Source of the DNA: Steromphala cineraria
Lineage: Eukaryota; Mollusca; Gastropoda; Trochida; Trochidae
NCBI GenBank assembly: GCA_916613615.1
Contig: OU744725.1
Span: 14,472,253 to 14,536,252 of the forward strand
DNA length: 64,000 nt
Reading direction: 5' to 3'
In this document: positions 1 to 11,377 of the stretch, one piece after another
Numbering within the stretch: position 1 is the stretch's first letter
Layout: each line of letters starts with the position of its first letter
Notes under the pieces: model-generated
Database searches by the model: none
What the model saw: only the letters and a program-made list of their open reading frames with translations
What the model was told of the DNA's origin: nothing
Program-made: the position numbers and the translations under genes

Positions 1-1065
1 GTGCATTGTTATCATTAAAATCATATCCTTCTGTGAATATAAAAAATCATAGTTATAAGTTAAATAATTTTATTTACTAAAAGATATAATAATAAGAAAA
101 CTCCAAACAAATATGGATTATTCAGCTACATCATAGCAACTTAGATAAAAAAAACACTCGATGATATAAAGAAACTTTGTGAGTATAATATTTTGTATTA
201 CTTGCTGATGAGTTGATAGATCTTTAATATTATTCAAAACACCATTCCTTACTGATCGTTTTAGTATACTAATGATATCTTATAATTCCATTTTAATTTC
301 GTTACGTATTGTTTAGCAGAAATACCTTTGGAAAATAATCAACATGGTATGATATGTGAACATAATGAAGGAATCATTAACAATCATTCCGATAATATTT
401 CATACAGCATGTGCGCCTCAGTGATTCGTAATCAAAATTGGTTTCGTATCGGCGACAACTAAATAAATAGAAAAATAATTTCATCCTCAAACAAGCCAAG
501 ATTTATGTAATAAAAACGAGAAGTCAATGCCAACATAGAAAATGCCATCTTTCAAATTGATCAAACGTGTTTTGATTGATAAAAACAATTTCATTTTGAT
601 TACGAACCATACCACCATCATCGCGGATTCGCTTTTTAGGATTCGCTTCGACAAGATCATGTAAATAGGTCTTTTTTTCGAATGATATAATCAATAAATA
701 ATTATTCTATGTTACGTTTAGGTTTTTTTTACAAATGCACTAATATAAGCAAAGTCATTTAACACTTTATTTCAACCTTATGTATGGTGTCTATAGCTTA
801 TAAAAATTCTAAAAAAATGACAGTGGTCAGTGTTCAAACCTTGTGACGTCCGCACATGGGAAATCTTTTCCAAACTGTACTGAAGTTTTGCAGCAGTCTG
901 CTGGTCAGAAATATTTATTTATTGCTTTGGGCATCATAGAAGTAGAATATTCTGGACCCGGCATGTCTTTACTGAAGTCGTGACGGTTGTTACAGTCTCA
1001 TATTTGACGGGCCGTCACCGCCCACCATTGAATCTAACGGCGTCTCCTAATTTCGTGGTGTGTCT
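1..1065. other. Upstream flank of gene 1, no gene seen
   Basis: AT-rich sequence without a convincing coding exon. A loose inverted repeat is visible: 'gattcgtaatcaaaat' near 422 and its reverse complement near 590-608, suggesting a small decayed inverted-repeat element of about 190 bp. Nothing else could be recognised. Confidence 0.4.
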
Positions 1066-1073
1066 TGACGTCA
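1066..1073. promoter_or_regulatory. Consensus CRE (TGACGTCA) in presumed promoter of gene 1
   Basis: A perfect palindromic TGACGTCA lies about 50-70 bp upstream of the first ATGs of the gene starting near 1119. This is the consensus site for CREB/ATF-type bZIP factors. CREs close to transcription starts are common in animal promoters. The surrounding 950-1140 stretch is more GC-rich than its flanks. Function is inferred from position only. Confidence 0.5.
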
Positions 1074-1118
1074 TATTCCCGTTGTTTCTCGCTCTCGTTT
1101 ACCGTTCGAGATAGCAAT

Positions 1119-2198
1119 ATGGCGTCCCCCATCAATGCCGGTAAACTTGATTTTTCCCAACTTTGAATTTTTATTGCAGATTTGGTGATTAAACTAAAAA
1201 TTATTGGCCAAAGTAGAAGGATTTATCGATAAACATTGTTTTAAAAGGCTCTTTTTCATTTTTCATTGGAATATTCCTTTAAACTTAAATGTACTTTTTA
1301 AAGAACACAAATGTTTCAACACGTTTTGGGCTTCCAAAAAAATTAATTAATTATCATTATTTTTATCTTTTTGAGGGTGGGTGTCTTTGAAATGATTTAC
1401 AAACTAATGTGATATCTTGTGATTGAAAGATCGCTTTATCTACACACCAAATTTGGTTGATTTTAGATCATTATTTTCCCTACTATTAAATAACCTTATA
1501 GTTAAAATATTCCAAGCATACCGGTATTTCAAATGGTATCGTTTATCTAGTTTGTCATAATTCTGACTTATCAAGACTCTATAGAAAAGTGTTATATTGA
1601 AAATTGAAAGGAAATATTTACCATTTGTATCTTCTTAATGCTTGGGTCTAACAGACTCAATTTGGTGAACAATTGGATGATGCAAATTTGTACATGATAT
1701 AGATTAATGAATGTTAATACTTAATAGATTTTTCTTTTGTAAATAAGGCATACTTGAGAATGCACAAAATCTGGTTCAATCAAATAGCTTTATATGTGTA
1801 TTAAAGGTAGACATACAACAGCTTGGGTTAGTTAGACCCCATCAAGTCTTATGAGGGTTAATTATGCGTGTCAATTTTAATGTTGCATTGTTTACTTGCT
1901 TCCAAGTTATCAGTGTTTTTTGTATCAAATCACATGATTTATTGCAATTATGAATATAAAAAATGACGGGACTCCGTTTTTAGCAAGTTTACTCTTATTA
2001 TCAATGTAAGGTCACTAGTTCTTACCAATATATGACATGTCAGGTCAAGTTTTCATGGTTATATGGGTAGTTCTCTAAAGTGTTGATGTATTCTGTTGAA
2101 ACGTTGCAGCCGACAGATTCACAACAGTCCCTACACAAGAGTCCGAGTTTGTCTCCGTCAAAACAGGCGGCACTGGAGCTGGAGAGGAGGTTCCCTAA
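1119..2198 (+). promoter_or_regulatory. Overlapping upstream ORF across exons 1 and 2 of gene 1
   Basis: The first ATG (1119, context caatATGG) is 16 bases upstream of the ATG used for the gene 1 protein and in another frame. After splicing 1140 to 2110 it gives a 36-codon peptide starting MASPINAADRF and stopping at TAA 2196-2198, one base before the exon 2 donor. It overlaps the main frame completely in exon 2, so ribosomes would need leaky scanning to reach ATG 1135. Alternatively the true first exon or donor differs from this model and this ATG is the authentic start of another isoform. Confidence 0.4.
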
Positions 2199-2985
2199 GG
2201 TAGGACATCGGTCCACATTCCACTATATGTTGCACTTTGTATCACAACCTGGAAAGTCTCTGGTTTATTATCTAAGGTAGGACATTGGTCCACATTCCAA
2301 GATATGTTGCATTGTATCACGATCTGGAAAGTCTCTGGTTTATTATCTAAGGTTGGACATTGGTCCACATTCCAAGACATGTTGCACTTTGTATCACAAT
2401 CTGGAAAGTCTCTGGTTTATTATCTAAGGTTGAACATCAGTCCACATTCCAAGACATGTTGCACTTTGTATCACAATCTGGAAAGTCTCTGGTTTATTAT
2501 CTAAGGTTGGACATCAGTCCACATTCCAAGACATGTTGCATTGTATCACAATCTGAAAAGTCTCTGGTTTATTATCTAAGGTTGGACATTGGTCCACATT
2601 CCAAGATATGTTGCACTTTGTATCACTATCTTATAATGTTCAGTGGTTTGTATATCGTCATAATTCTAATAAAAACATTTTTCAGTAACAGCCTTGGTTG
2701 GTCCATACGTTTGCATTTCTCTAGTAGTGTTGATAGTTGTTTCAGAGCCGCAAATGGCAACATTTTATTCAAGCAGAACTCATTCACTGGTCATGACCTT
2801 TAGGTGTTAAGATTTTATTAACTTGAAAATTTAGATTATTATCTTGAAAGCAATGCTTTACACGAATAAGCCATGCTACCACAGCTATTTCAGGGAAGGG
2901 AATTTTTAGCTGATCAGCTGATTTTTATGCCCCCGAATCGGAGATTCCGGGGGTATATTGTTTTTCACCTGTCCGTCTGTCCGTC

Positions 2986-3016
<31 letters not shown>

Positions 3017-6000
3017 TTGTCCACAAAAACTTTAACCTTGGTCATAACTTTTGATTGGTCAGAGCTAGGTCTTTGATACTTGACATATGGATCCCTTGTG
3101 ATGAGACCTTTCAGATGACACCATGACATTTGACCTTGTGACCTTGACCTTGACCTTGACACAGCGAGCCTTTTCCGAAAACTTTAACCTTGGCTATAGT
3201 TTCTATACTGTCAGTGCTAGGTCTTTGATACTTGACATGTGTATCCCTTGTGATGAGACCTTTCAGATGACACCATGATATTTGATCCGGGGGTATATTG
3301 TTTTTCACCTGTCCGTCCGTCCGTCTGTCTGTCCGTCTGTCCGTTTGTCCACAAAAACTTTAACCTTGGTCATAACTTTTGATTGGTCAGAGCTAGGTCT
3401 TTGATACTTGACATATGGATCCCTTGTGATGAGACCTTTCAGATGACACCATGACATTTGACCTTGTGACCTTGACCTTGACACAGCGAGCCTTTTCCGA
3501 AAACTTTAACCTTGGCTATAGTTTCTATACTGTCAGTGCTAGGTCTTTGATACTTGACATGTGTATCCCTTGTGATAGGACCTTTCAGATGACACCATGA
3601 TATTTGATCCGGGGGTATATTGTTTTTCACCTGTCCGTCTGTCCGTCCATCCGTCTGTCTGTCCGTCTGTCCGTTTGTCCACAAAAACTTTAACCTTGGT
3701 CATAACTTTTGATTGGTCAGAGCTAGGTCTTTGATACTTGACATATGGATCCCTTGTGATGAGACCTTTCAGATGACACCATGACATTTGACCTTGTGAC
3801 CTTGACCTTGACACAGCGAGCCTTTTCCGAAAACTTTAACCTTGGCTATAGTTTCTATACTGTCAGTGCTAGGTCTTTGATACTTGACATGTGTATCCCT
3901 TGTGATGAGACCTTTCAGATGACACCATGATATTTGATCCGGGGGTATATTGTTTTTCACCTGTCCGTCTGTCCGTCCGTCCGTCTGTCCGTCTGTCTGT
4001 CCGTTTGTCCACAAAAACTTTAACCTTGGTCATCACTTTTGATTGGTCAGAGCTAGCTCTTTGATACTTGACATATGGATCCCTTGTGATGAGACCTTTC
4101 AGATGACACCATGACATTTGACCTTGTGACCTTGACCTTGACACAGCGAGCATTTTAAACTTTAACCTTGGTCATAACTTTTGATTGGTCAGAGCTAACT
4201 CTTTGATACTTGACATATGGATCCCTTGTAATGAGACCTTTCAGATGACACCATGACATGTGACCTTGTGACCTTGACCTTGACACAGCGAGCCTTTTCC
4301 GAAAACTTTAACCTTGGCTATAGTTTCTATACTGTCAGTGCTAGGTCTTTGATACTTGATATGTGTATCCCTTGTGATGAGACCTTTCAGATGACACCAT
4401 GATATTTGACCTTTTCCGTCCGTCCGTCCGTCTGTCCGTTTGTCCACAAAAACTTTAACCGTGGTCATGACTTTTGATTGGTCAGAGCTAGCTCTTTGAT
4501 ACTTGACATATGGATCCCTTGTGATGAGACCTTTCAGATTACACCATCACATTTGACCTTGTGACCTTGACCTTGACACAGCGAGCAGGATGCATCCGGG
4601 GGCATTCGTGTTTCACAAACACATCTTGTTTGGGTCTGTCCTTATTAATGTAATTCATGGATTACAATACTGGAACCTTAATTCCATGAATATAATTTTT
4701 TTATTCTCTTCATTACCATCCCTGCTATATCATGTTGCTGGTAGTACAAGCCAACAATCACTGACTGTCTCTCTCTCCCCCCAGCTGGAGATGCCAGAGC
4801 TGCACTGTTTCACCATGGATCTAGGGGAGAAGCCTCCCGACCCAGAAGAAGTACATCTTGTCTCGTCATGTTTTCGCAATTTTGCCTCAATTAAATCTTT
4901 CAGGGGTTGTTTTCCAAATGTCTTTTTGTCTGTCTGTTCATTGATAGAAATATATTATACAAACATGGTAATTCCATATTACTAAGATTACCAACTGATA
5001 AATTTGGATGATTTGTTTAAATTAAATCCTTACGGTAAAAAAAAACATGAAAAGTTTTAATAGTTCCATATACAATGTTTGTCTGGTCAAGCAAAGTTAT
5101 TATTTGTCAAAAACATTTGAAATTTTGAAAACAATACAACATTCGAAAAGTTGAAAAAAACATTCTGAATAGTTGAAATCATACTGAATAGTCAAAACCA
5201 TACAACATTCTGAAATTGAACTATTTCAGATCCGAATGAAGCTAGATCTGAAAGTTCGAGAGAAACAGCGTCGCCGGTTCTTGAAGAAACTTCACAAGAT
5301 GCACCAGCTAGCGATGGCTAACGGTGCCGCAGCAACCAGGTGGGAACTTAGAACACATCAACATGCTCATGATATAATCCTGGAGACACCACCTATTGCA
5401 GGAACACTTACCATTAGCCTAAAATTCGACCTATGTTCAGGGTGGTTGCATTATGCAAGCCTTATTTTCTGAACTTTTTGTTTTTCCGAGCTGTCAGTTT
5501 TATGATTTGCTGCAGACCCATTAATTTTCTGTGCTGATATCAGCGCCCCTACAGGCAATTGTCAGCAACCTCCAGTTACTTTCTGATTGGACTATTGCTT
5601 TCTCTCATAGTTACGTAGATAGAAAGCACAGAAAATACAAGGTTCTGCAGCAAGGCATAAAACTGACAGTCAGGAAAGATAGGAAGATGGCCTTACTTTG
5701 ACAAAATGGCCTGAATGTCCCTTGTCTAACTGAAATGTCTAGATTTAAGTTACAGAACATGAAACTGTTCTTAATATCATGTCATCATAATTACTTCATT
5801 CTTACATTTCATTGTCTTGTTTACAGTAAGTCAATTCTTGAGTGTTATTCAGTCAATTTAGTTTTTTATTGACTATTCATTATTCATTATTTATATAGTA
5901 ATACATGTATATCAATATAAGACCAGTCTACAACTGTATGGAATATCTTTGATTAACACTCAAAGGTAGGTGAAGATTAATCTAGGAATACAAAAGAATT

Positions 6001-9000
6001 AGGAGAAGGAATCTAGTTTATGCAAAGTGAGTTGGCTTGCTGAAAAGTTAATTTAAATATCATTGTTACAAATGCTTGTTAATTTCATGTCTTCAACAAA
6101 ATAAAATGTCAGCAATTTAGGTTTTTTTTTACTTTCCAGTTGATGAAAAAAAAATATATGCCATTTTATTTATACATCTTTTTCAGTTCTTTAAAGAATC
6201 TAGGGTACTGGTAAATTTTGAAACTCTGAGATTAGTTGACATGTTTTAACTTTAGTCATCAAATGTGTCCGTAATGAGAAGGGGCAAATAGTTCAAGTCT
6301 CATGACTTGATACATACATAGTTAGTTGGTCAATTATCTTTGATACATTGATGCTTTAACAGATAGTTGTAATGTTTATCAAGTGACAGTTGCTTTTACT
6401 AACATAATTGTAGAACAGGAATCTAACCTTGAAAGGAAACGGTAAGGCAGTTATGTATCAAGAATTAAGGTAAATCAATTTTATGTAAACCATGTCAAAT
6501 AATCCTTGATAACTTTAAAAAAAATTAGCCATGACCTTCATTGTTTGATATCTTAAAGAGGCGCTGTATAACCTTTTTTAAATATATTTTTCATAAGATA
6601 TTGGTCAAATAACTATATAACATAAATATTAGGCCAAAACAGCAACGATACACAGTTTCTCAATGAAGCTACAGCTAAGTAAACATTGCGTAACAAGGCG
6701 TCTGCTTGTCGCCGTCCAGCGACAAACCAAAACAAGGCCTGAGAGGCCACGGGAAGGGATACCGGAAGTGACGTGGCAGTAGGTGAAGTGTTCGTCTGCT
6801 TATATGGAAAATGATAGGCGAAATCCGTAGTTCTGCGTTTTCCAAGCGATTAACAGTATGTCATATCATTGTGTTGCTGTCAACTATCCTAGAATATCTC
6901 CTGATGAAGTTTCCGTAGACAAATTCCCATCACATTGATCGTTTCACGCCAAATTGACCCGCTGTGTTAGGTCAAACGGAGCAATGTGACAATCTACATC
7001 GAACTCACGTGTTCCGATCACTACACCGATTTTCTGTTTCGAGCTCGCATTTTCACTGAATGAACAGTTTGGCATGCAGAGAAAAAGAAGATTAGTAAAA
7101 TATAAAACATAGCACAAAGTTTTTGGCTGATTTATTGTAATAATCCGAATTTACAATGTTCACATTTAGATTTGAACGTTGTGTAAAAAGGTTGATTAAA
7201 CAATGACATTGGTCTGCAGGTGTTATTTACTTTCTTTAGATCAGATACTCACTTATTACACAATTACTTTACTGTCTATCGTATTTCCTGTCTGTTTCCT
7301 AATTAAAAGCTATCAAATGATGACTATAGCAGGTACCGGTAGGTTATATAATGCACAATCATCAACACCTGGCTATTTTATGACATCAGCTAATTAGGTA
7401 ACATCAAATAGCAATTGTATTCCTAAACGTCCCTTTTTTCTCCGATTGGTAAATTATAACCTGTTGAAATTAGGAATACTTTTTTTGCTCTATCTGATAA
7501 TTATTTTGAATAAGGTTCATTTAATAAATCTTTATTCTGTTGGGCCATGTATCGGGTATTGTTGTGAAAAATATCTCTTCTATGTACAAGAGTGAAAACA
7601 TTAAGATTGTCAGTGAAATGCCCTATTAAAATAATGTTTTAAACAAGACATCAGTCATCATCCAATACATGCCTTTCATTGAGAATTGTAACTTATCCAT
7701 CACTAAATGAAATAACTAAGAAAAACATATATTTTTTTATCCTGTTACAAAATGAAGTCAAAGCATTTTTCAAAAATTGGTTTAAATGTATAAAAAACAG
7801 TATTGTATAATAACATCCTTTCTGCTGTGCTACTAAAGTAATATTCAATAACAACAAACAACTGTGCACGAAGATATAACGGTTCACACGTGAGCAATTG
7901 TTTATGACGAAAATACTTTCGGGTTCTCACATGCAGTCTTATGACAACATTGCGCAAAGCGAGACCATCTACATGCTGTAGCATTATGCGCACAACTTCG
8001 TTTTTAATCAGGGTCTTACATTTTCATCAATACAAATTGCCAGTTGAATAAATAAACTACCGATTTTAAGGTTTGAGATGTTTGGATGTTGTTTAGGGTG
8101 TTTAATCAACGGTTAAACATCGAACTGTACTGTAAGCTTGTGTTGTTTTACATAACGAGGGCACACAACGGGGTATCACATCACCTACTAACACGTCACG
8201 AGTCAGTCACGCTTCAGTGCTTTTTATTCTGTTCGCCGGCCTGATTAGGCGGTGCTATTTATACAGTCGTAATTAAGCCGTTTCTAGGTCGTTTTCAGAA
8301 ATTTAAAGTTGAGTCCATGTGAAATTGTTATCACTATTTCATTAATCCCGAAAGTTGCCATATAGCATTTCAGTCCATCTTTAAGATAGAAAGATGATTG
8401 TAAACGATTGTCATTGTATGATACTTATGATTTGTATATACTTGTTAATTGTATGTTAATTGCATGGTAATTGACTATTTCCACGACTTGCTAGAAGGGG
8501 GTCGCCTTATATCTGAGATATATGTTTTTGGCAGCAATTATGCCTTCTGCACGAGGTCGCCTTATAGATTAACTATAAAGTACATCTGATGCTCCAGAGA
8601 GCTGTTGTTGTTGGTACGTACCGGTAGTAGTGTTTCTCATAACTGACCATTTTATACTTCATGTTTAGTCAGGAAAGAACACTAACAATAGATTTATTAG
8701 AGCCATTGATGTTGTTAATATTTCTAACAAAGAAAGTGGCCAAGATAAGTTGTTTACAGCTGCAATCATGTTTTTTTTTTGGGAAACAAAATAATTTAAA
8801 TCTTGAGAACAAACTGATTGCCTTTTTGGAGTTAGAGAAATTAATGTATTTCAGAAATATAGTCACTTTGTTTCAGTAAATGAACGCCGCTAATGGCTGA
8901 AAAATTGCCCAAGCTGCGAAAAACAATAACTCTCTCACTCACTTCAGTAATGAAATTTTATATTTACATAAACCTTCAACAGGAGCTTGTGATAAGTAAG

Positions 9001-10958
9001 TAATTCATGGTGCCACAGTAATACTTACACAATCCATCATTCAAAATGAAATTGTCACTATCTATTTTCTTATACTTGTTTCTAACTTAAAAAAAAACTT
9101 GTCTTATGCAAGTGAAAATTCTACATTCTACATTTGTCGCTATGTGTTTCAGAATTCTAGACAAGCACACAGACCTGGCCTTCTTGATGGAAGGACCACA
9201 GTTGACGGACCTGGTGAGTCACCTTCAGTAGTTCACATCTCGCTTATTGGTGCTTTAGAGATGCCTTGGCATGATTAACAGATCATAATGCAATGTGGCA
9301 AGGCTAGGTACATCGAAATTAATTAAATATCATTTCAATTCTACTCAAATCTGATTCAAGTATACTTGCATCTGAAACAAAATCCTCAGGTGCTGAGAGT
9401 TCTCTTCAGTTGTGTTAGGTCATTGTCACAGCATGTTTTTGTAACTTTTTCTGAAAGACAGGTAGTTGAATGTTTTATGAAAGATGTGATTCTTTGCATT
9501 ACTAATGATGTTTGGTGTGTAAAAGGTAAAGCTTGGTAAGTCAGTGACCTGGGACTTACAGATATTGTAACCCTCATCCTGATTGGTTGGGCTGATTATG
9601 TGTGATATAACATATATATACCGCTCATGCAGAATCTGTTATACAAGATAATCAGTGTATGATAAGTAAATCAATGCCCTCTCTGCAGATCTCTGACTAC
9701 TACTGGGAGGATTCCCGGCCTGTCCCCCAGTCTGCCCCGGCCCGGGACCGTCTCCCCCCTCTCCCTGAGTCTGACTCCAGGGGGAGAGGCCGAGGGGTGG
9801 GGGCCAGCAGGGAGAAGACCGGGACAAGACCAGCCTCAGAGGCGACCAGGAAGAGGTTTGTAATCTGAACTTTAATCCTTATTGTTTGTCAAAATTACAA
9901 ACTTTACGATAATAGGAAAGGAAGACTGCACTTTAAAAGTTTGAAATGTCATCATTTGTAAAAGCAGTGTTCTCGTGTTTTAATATAGTCACATGTTTCA
10001 TTGAATGACTTATAATAAAGATCTATATATCTTGCATAAACTGATAATTGGGAAATTTAAAAAAAGCAATACATACAAAAAAATGTAAATTAGCGTTCAA
10101 GAAAAATCAGGGGTTTGGAGGGAGGGAGGGAGAGATGGTTGGTGAGTTATTATGTCAACCTCATTGTTACCACCCTATATAAAGAAACAGAATAATCAAT
10201 TAATGAATCTCTTCTTTGACATTTAATATTTGTCAACTACTGTACCCAGGGATGAGCCCAGTCCAGTGGAGAAGCAGCTAGTCGTGTACGAACCTTCCAA
10301 ACCTCTCCCGCTCACAATGGAGGAAGTCAAGGGCAAAAACAGGATCCTCGTGAGTGGCAGTTAAATATAGTTGAAACTCAGCATTATCATATGCATGTGC
10401 ACTTATTGCAAAGGCCATTATATTTTGCAGAGTTAGAAAGGCACTTGTGTATAAGCTCATGGGAAGTGAATTGATTCTGGGCTAGACAAATGAAATGACT
10501 TTAAGTTTAAAGGAATAGTTTAATGTACAGGTGATATGATCATGTAGATTATTTTGGTTCCTTGAATATATTTTGTCTTGCACTTTAAGAAGTATATATA
10601 TGTCATATGGGATATTTCTTTATTACCATTGTTTGCTATACCTTGGGAGTGAACAAATCAATTTGATGTACAACATACTTGACTAGTGTAAGCTTGTAAC
10701 TTGTGATTTGGTTGCTAGTAGCCATCAAGTAGCCAAAGGCAAAATCCATTTTTTATGTTCATAGAAGTTACATGGTACATGGGAGTAACAGTACATTTTG
10801 AAACCATGACTGACTTGAAGAACAGAAAAAGAAGTCGAGATTATGAGATTCTAATTTGTTTTCAACTTTTCATCTTTCAGGAGGCAAAGATCCTGAGTTC
10901 CTTCTGGACCAACTACATGCATGCTGGGAAAAACGTCTTTCTCACATCCTCATCATAA
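1135..10958 (+). CDS. Unrecognised 225-aa basic/proline-rich protein, 8 exons
   Basis: Coding exons: 1135-1140, 2110-2199, 4785-4850, 5230-5339, 9153-9213, 9689-9855, 10250-10349, 10881-10958 (TAA). All borders are AG/GT, phases agree and the total is 678 nt. I do not recognise the family. Order of regions: Ser/Gln-rich start (PTDSQQSLHKSPSLSPSKQ); acidic stretch ending GEKPPDPEE; a basic, probably helical segment (residues about 55-90) with KVREKQRRRFLKKLHKMHQ; 'DKHTDLAFLMEGPQLTDL'; a disordered Pro/Arg/Gly segment (about 112-167); and a C-terminal block with TMEEVKGKNRIL and SSFWTNYMHAGKNVF. No signal peptide or membrane segment is seen. The exons have much higher GC than the introns, which supports coding. 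The start at 1135 was chosen because only it joins exon 2 in the open frame; an out-of-frame ATG at 1119 precedes it. The first two residues are therefore the least certain part. Confidence 0.75.
2197..2630 (+). repeat. Tandem array, unit 75-77 bp, starting at the exon 2 donor
   Basis: About 5.6 copies of a unit containing 'ggtccacattccaagacatg' and 'ggaaagtctctggtttatta'. Units begin at 2197, 2274, 2349, 2426, 2503 and 2578. The first unit begins with the last three bases of gene 1 exon 2 and its splice donor (ctaAG|GTAGGAC). Every later unit carries 'ctaaggtaggac' or 'ctaaggttggac', so a donor-like site recurs each unit. Long open frames over the array (2304-2803) are products of the repetition, not genes. 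Confidence 0.9.
2931..4631 (+). repeat. Multi-unit bivalve dispersed element with pyrimidine tracts
   Basis: The block opens with 'atgcccccgaatcggagatt' and closes with 'gatgcatccgggggcattcg' then 'cacaaacacatcttgttt'. Between these ends are about four units of 320-330 bp. Each has a (GTCC/GTCT)n tract and two related submonomers of about 150 bp: A ('cataacttttgattggtcag') and B ('ctatagtttctatactgtca'). Both submonomers share 'gatacttgacat', 'gagacctttcagatgacacc' and 'accttgaccttgac'. A single-unit copy in opposite orientation is at 35117-35369. The plan of unique ends around tandem cores resembles the CvE/pearl/MINE-type non-autonomous elements of bivalves; that assignment is by analogy. 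All ORFs inside are repeat artefacts. Confidence 0.85.
5488..5678. mobile_element. MITE with inverted ends (ctgtcagttttatg family)
   Basis: The left end 'ctgtcagttttatgatttgc' (5491) is mirrored by 'gcaaggcataaaactgacag' on the right, and 'ttttctgtgct' by 'agcacagaaaa' further in, giving arms of about 45-50 bp around a 95-bp centre. A second family member is at 56640-56790. It has no coding capacity and sits in intron 4 of gene 1. Confidence 0.75.
6557..8380. mobile_element. Degraded Kolobok-like DNA transposon with THAP remnant
   Basis: Ends are flanked by TTAA (6553-6556 and 8381-8384). The terminal bases agAGGCGCTG and, inverted, agATGGACTG match at 7 of 10 positions. Subterminal inverted similarity is clear: 'gtgacgtggcagtaggtga' near 6770 against an inverted 'gtgacgtgttagtaggtga' near 8190. 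A decayed THAP zinc-finger sequence (6858-7063) lies inside. A TTAA target site plus a THAP-domain transposase is the known combination of the Kolobok superfamily. The element is non-autonomous and lies in intron 4 of gene 1. Confidence 0.55.
6858..7063 (+). pseudogene. THAP-domain (transposase N-terminus) remnant
   Basis: ATG at 6858 opens MSYHCVAVNYPRISPDE followed by VSVDKFPSH and a stop. Past the stop, 'FHAKLTRCVRSNGAM' continues in the same frame, and after a frame change 'LTCSDHYTDFLF' follows near 7015. This is the layout of a C2CH THAP domain: an N-terminal Cys pair (second Cys now Tyr), a KFP motif, a basic helix, then Cys-x2-His in CSDHY. With two stops and a frameshift it cannot make protein. 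Family assignment is by motif order only. Confidence 0.55.
8479..8539. repeat. 61-bp dispersed repeat, copy 1
   Basis: The segment with 'gctagaagggggtcgcctta' and 'atctgagatatatg' recurs nearly identically at 34923-34983. A related 'gtcgacttatag...gtcggcttatat' motif occurs near 26787-26815. It is a non-coding dispersed repeat of unknown type. Confidence 0.7.
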
Positions 10959-11371
10959 CTGTAGTGTCACCGCCAACATCATTGAATAACTACAATCTCA
11001 CGACACCACCATTATTGTTGTGAATTGGCCTAAACCTAGAACACTAGTCTTAAATATAGAGATTGTGAGTTAATAAGTGTTAACCTCATGGAGCTGTTTT
11101 TTGTCTTCCAGATACCTGTTTGACACTATTATATTTTGTTACTTTTTAAATTTTACACTCATTTTGTAAAACATGTTTTTTTAAGCAACTTGAATGGCAG
11201 TGAACTTGTTTCAGCATTATTTAGAAGAAATCAGCTGTTTGTGTGATGTGACCTTGTTTCCCAACTGTGATATATATGTATTATTTTCATCATTGTATTT
11301 ATGTTTGAGATTACATGGATGTTTATGTATTGTTTACCTCTGTTTAGATTGAGATCTATAATGTTAATCAA

Positions 11372-11377
11372 AATAAA
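11372..11377 (+). other. Poly(A) signal of gene 1 (AATAAA)
   Basis: A canonical AATAAA lies 414 nt after the TAA of gene 1, in an AT-rich 3' UTR with no other gene. It sets the likely transcript end near 11390-11400. Confidence 0.6.

Noticed and set aside
2197..2630. Regular direct repeats resembling a CRISPR array
   Set aside because: Units are contiguous with no unique spacers, and this is a eukaryotic intron.
2304..2803. Open frames with repeated 'KSLVYYLR' peptides
   Set aside because: They are the translation of the 77-bp intronic tandem array. The unit length is not a multiple of three and no splice context supports them.
2965..4468. Several minus-strand ORFs rich in 'DRQTDRQT' and 'VKVFGKG'
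   Set aside because: Translations of the (GTCC/GTCT)n tracts and 'accttgacc' core of a dispersed element; not genes.
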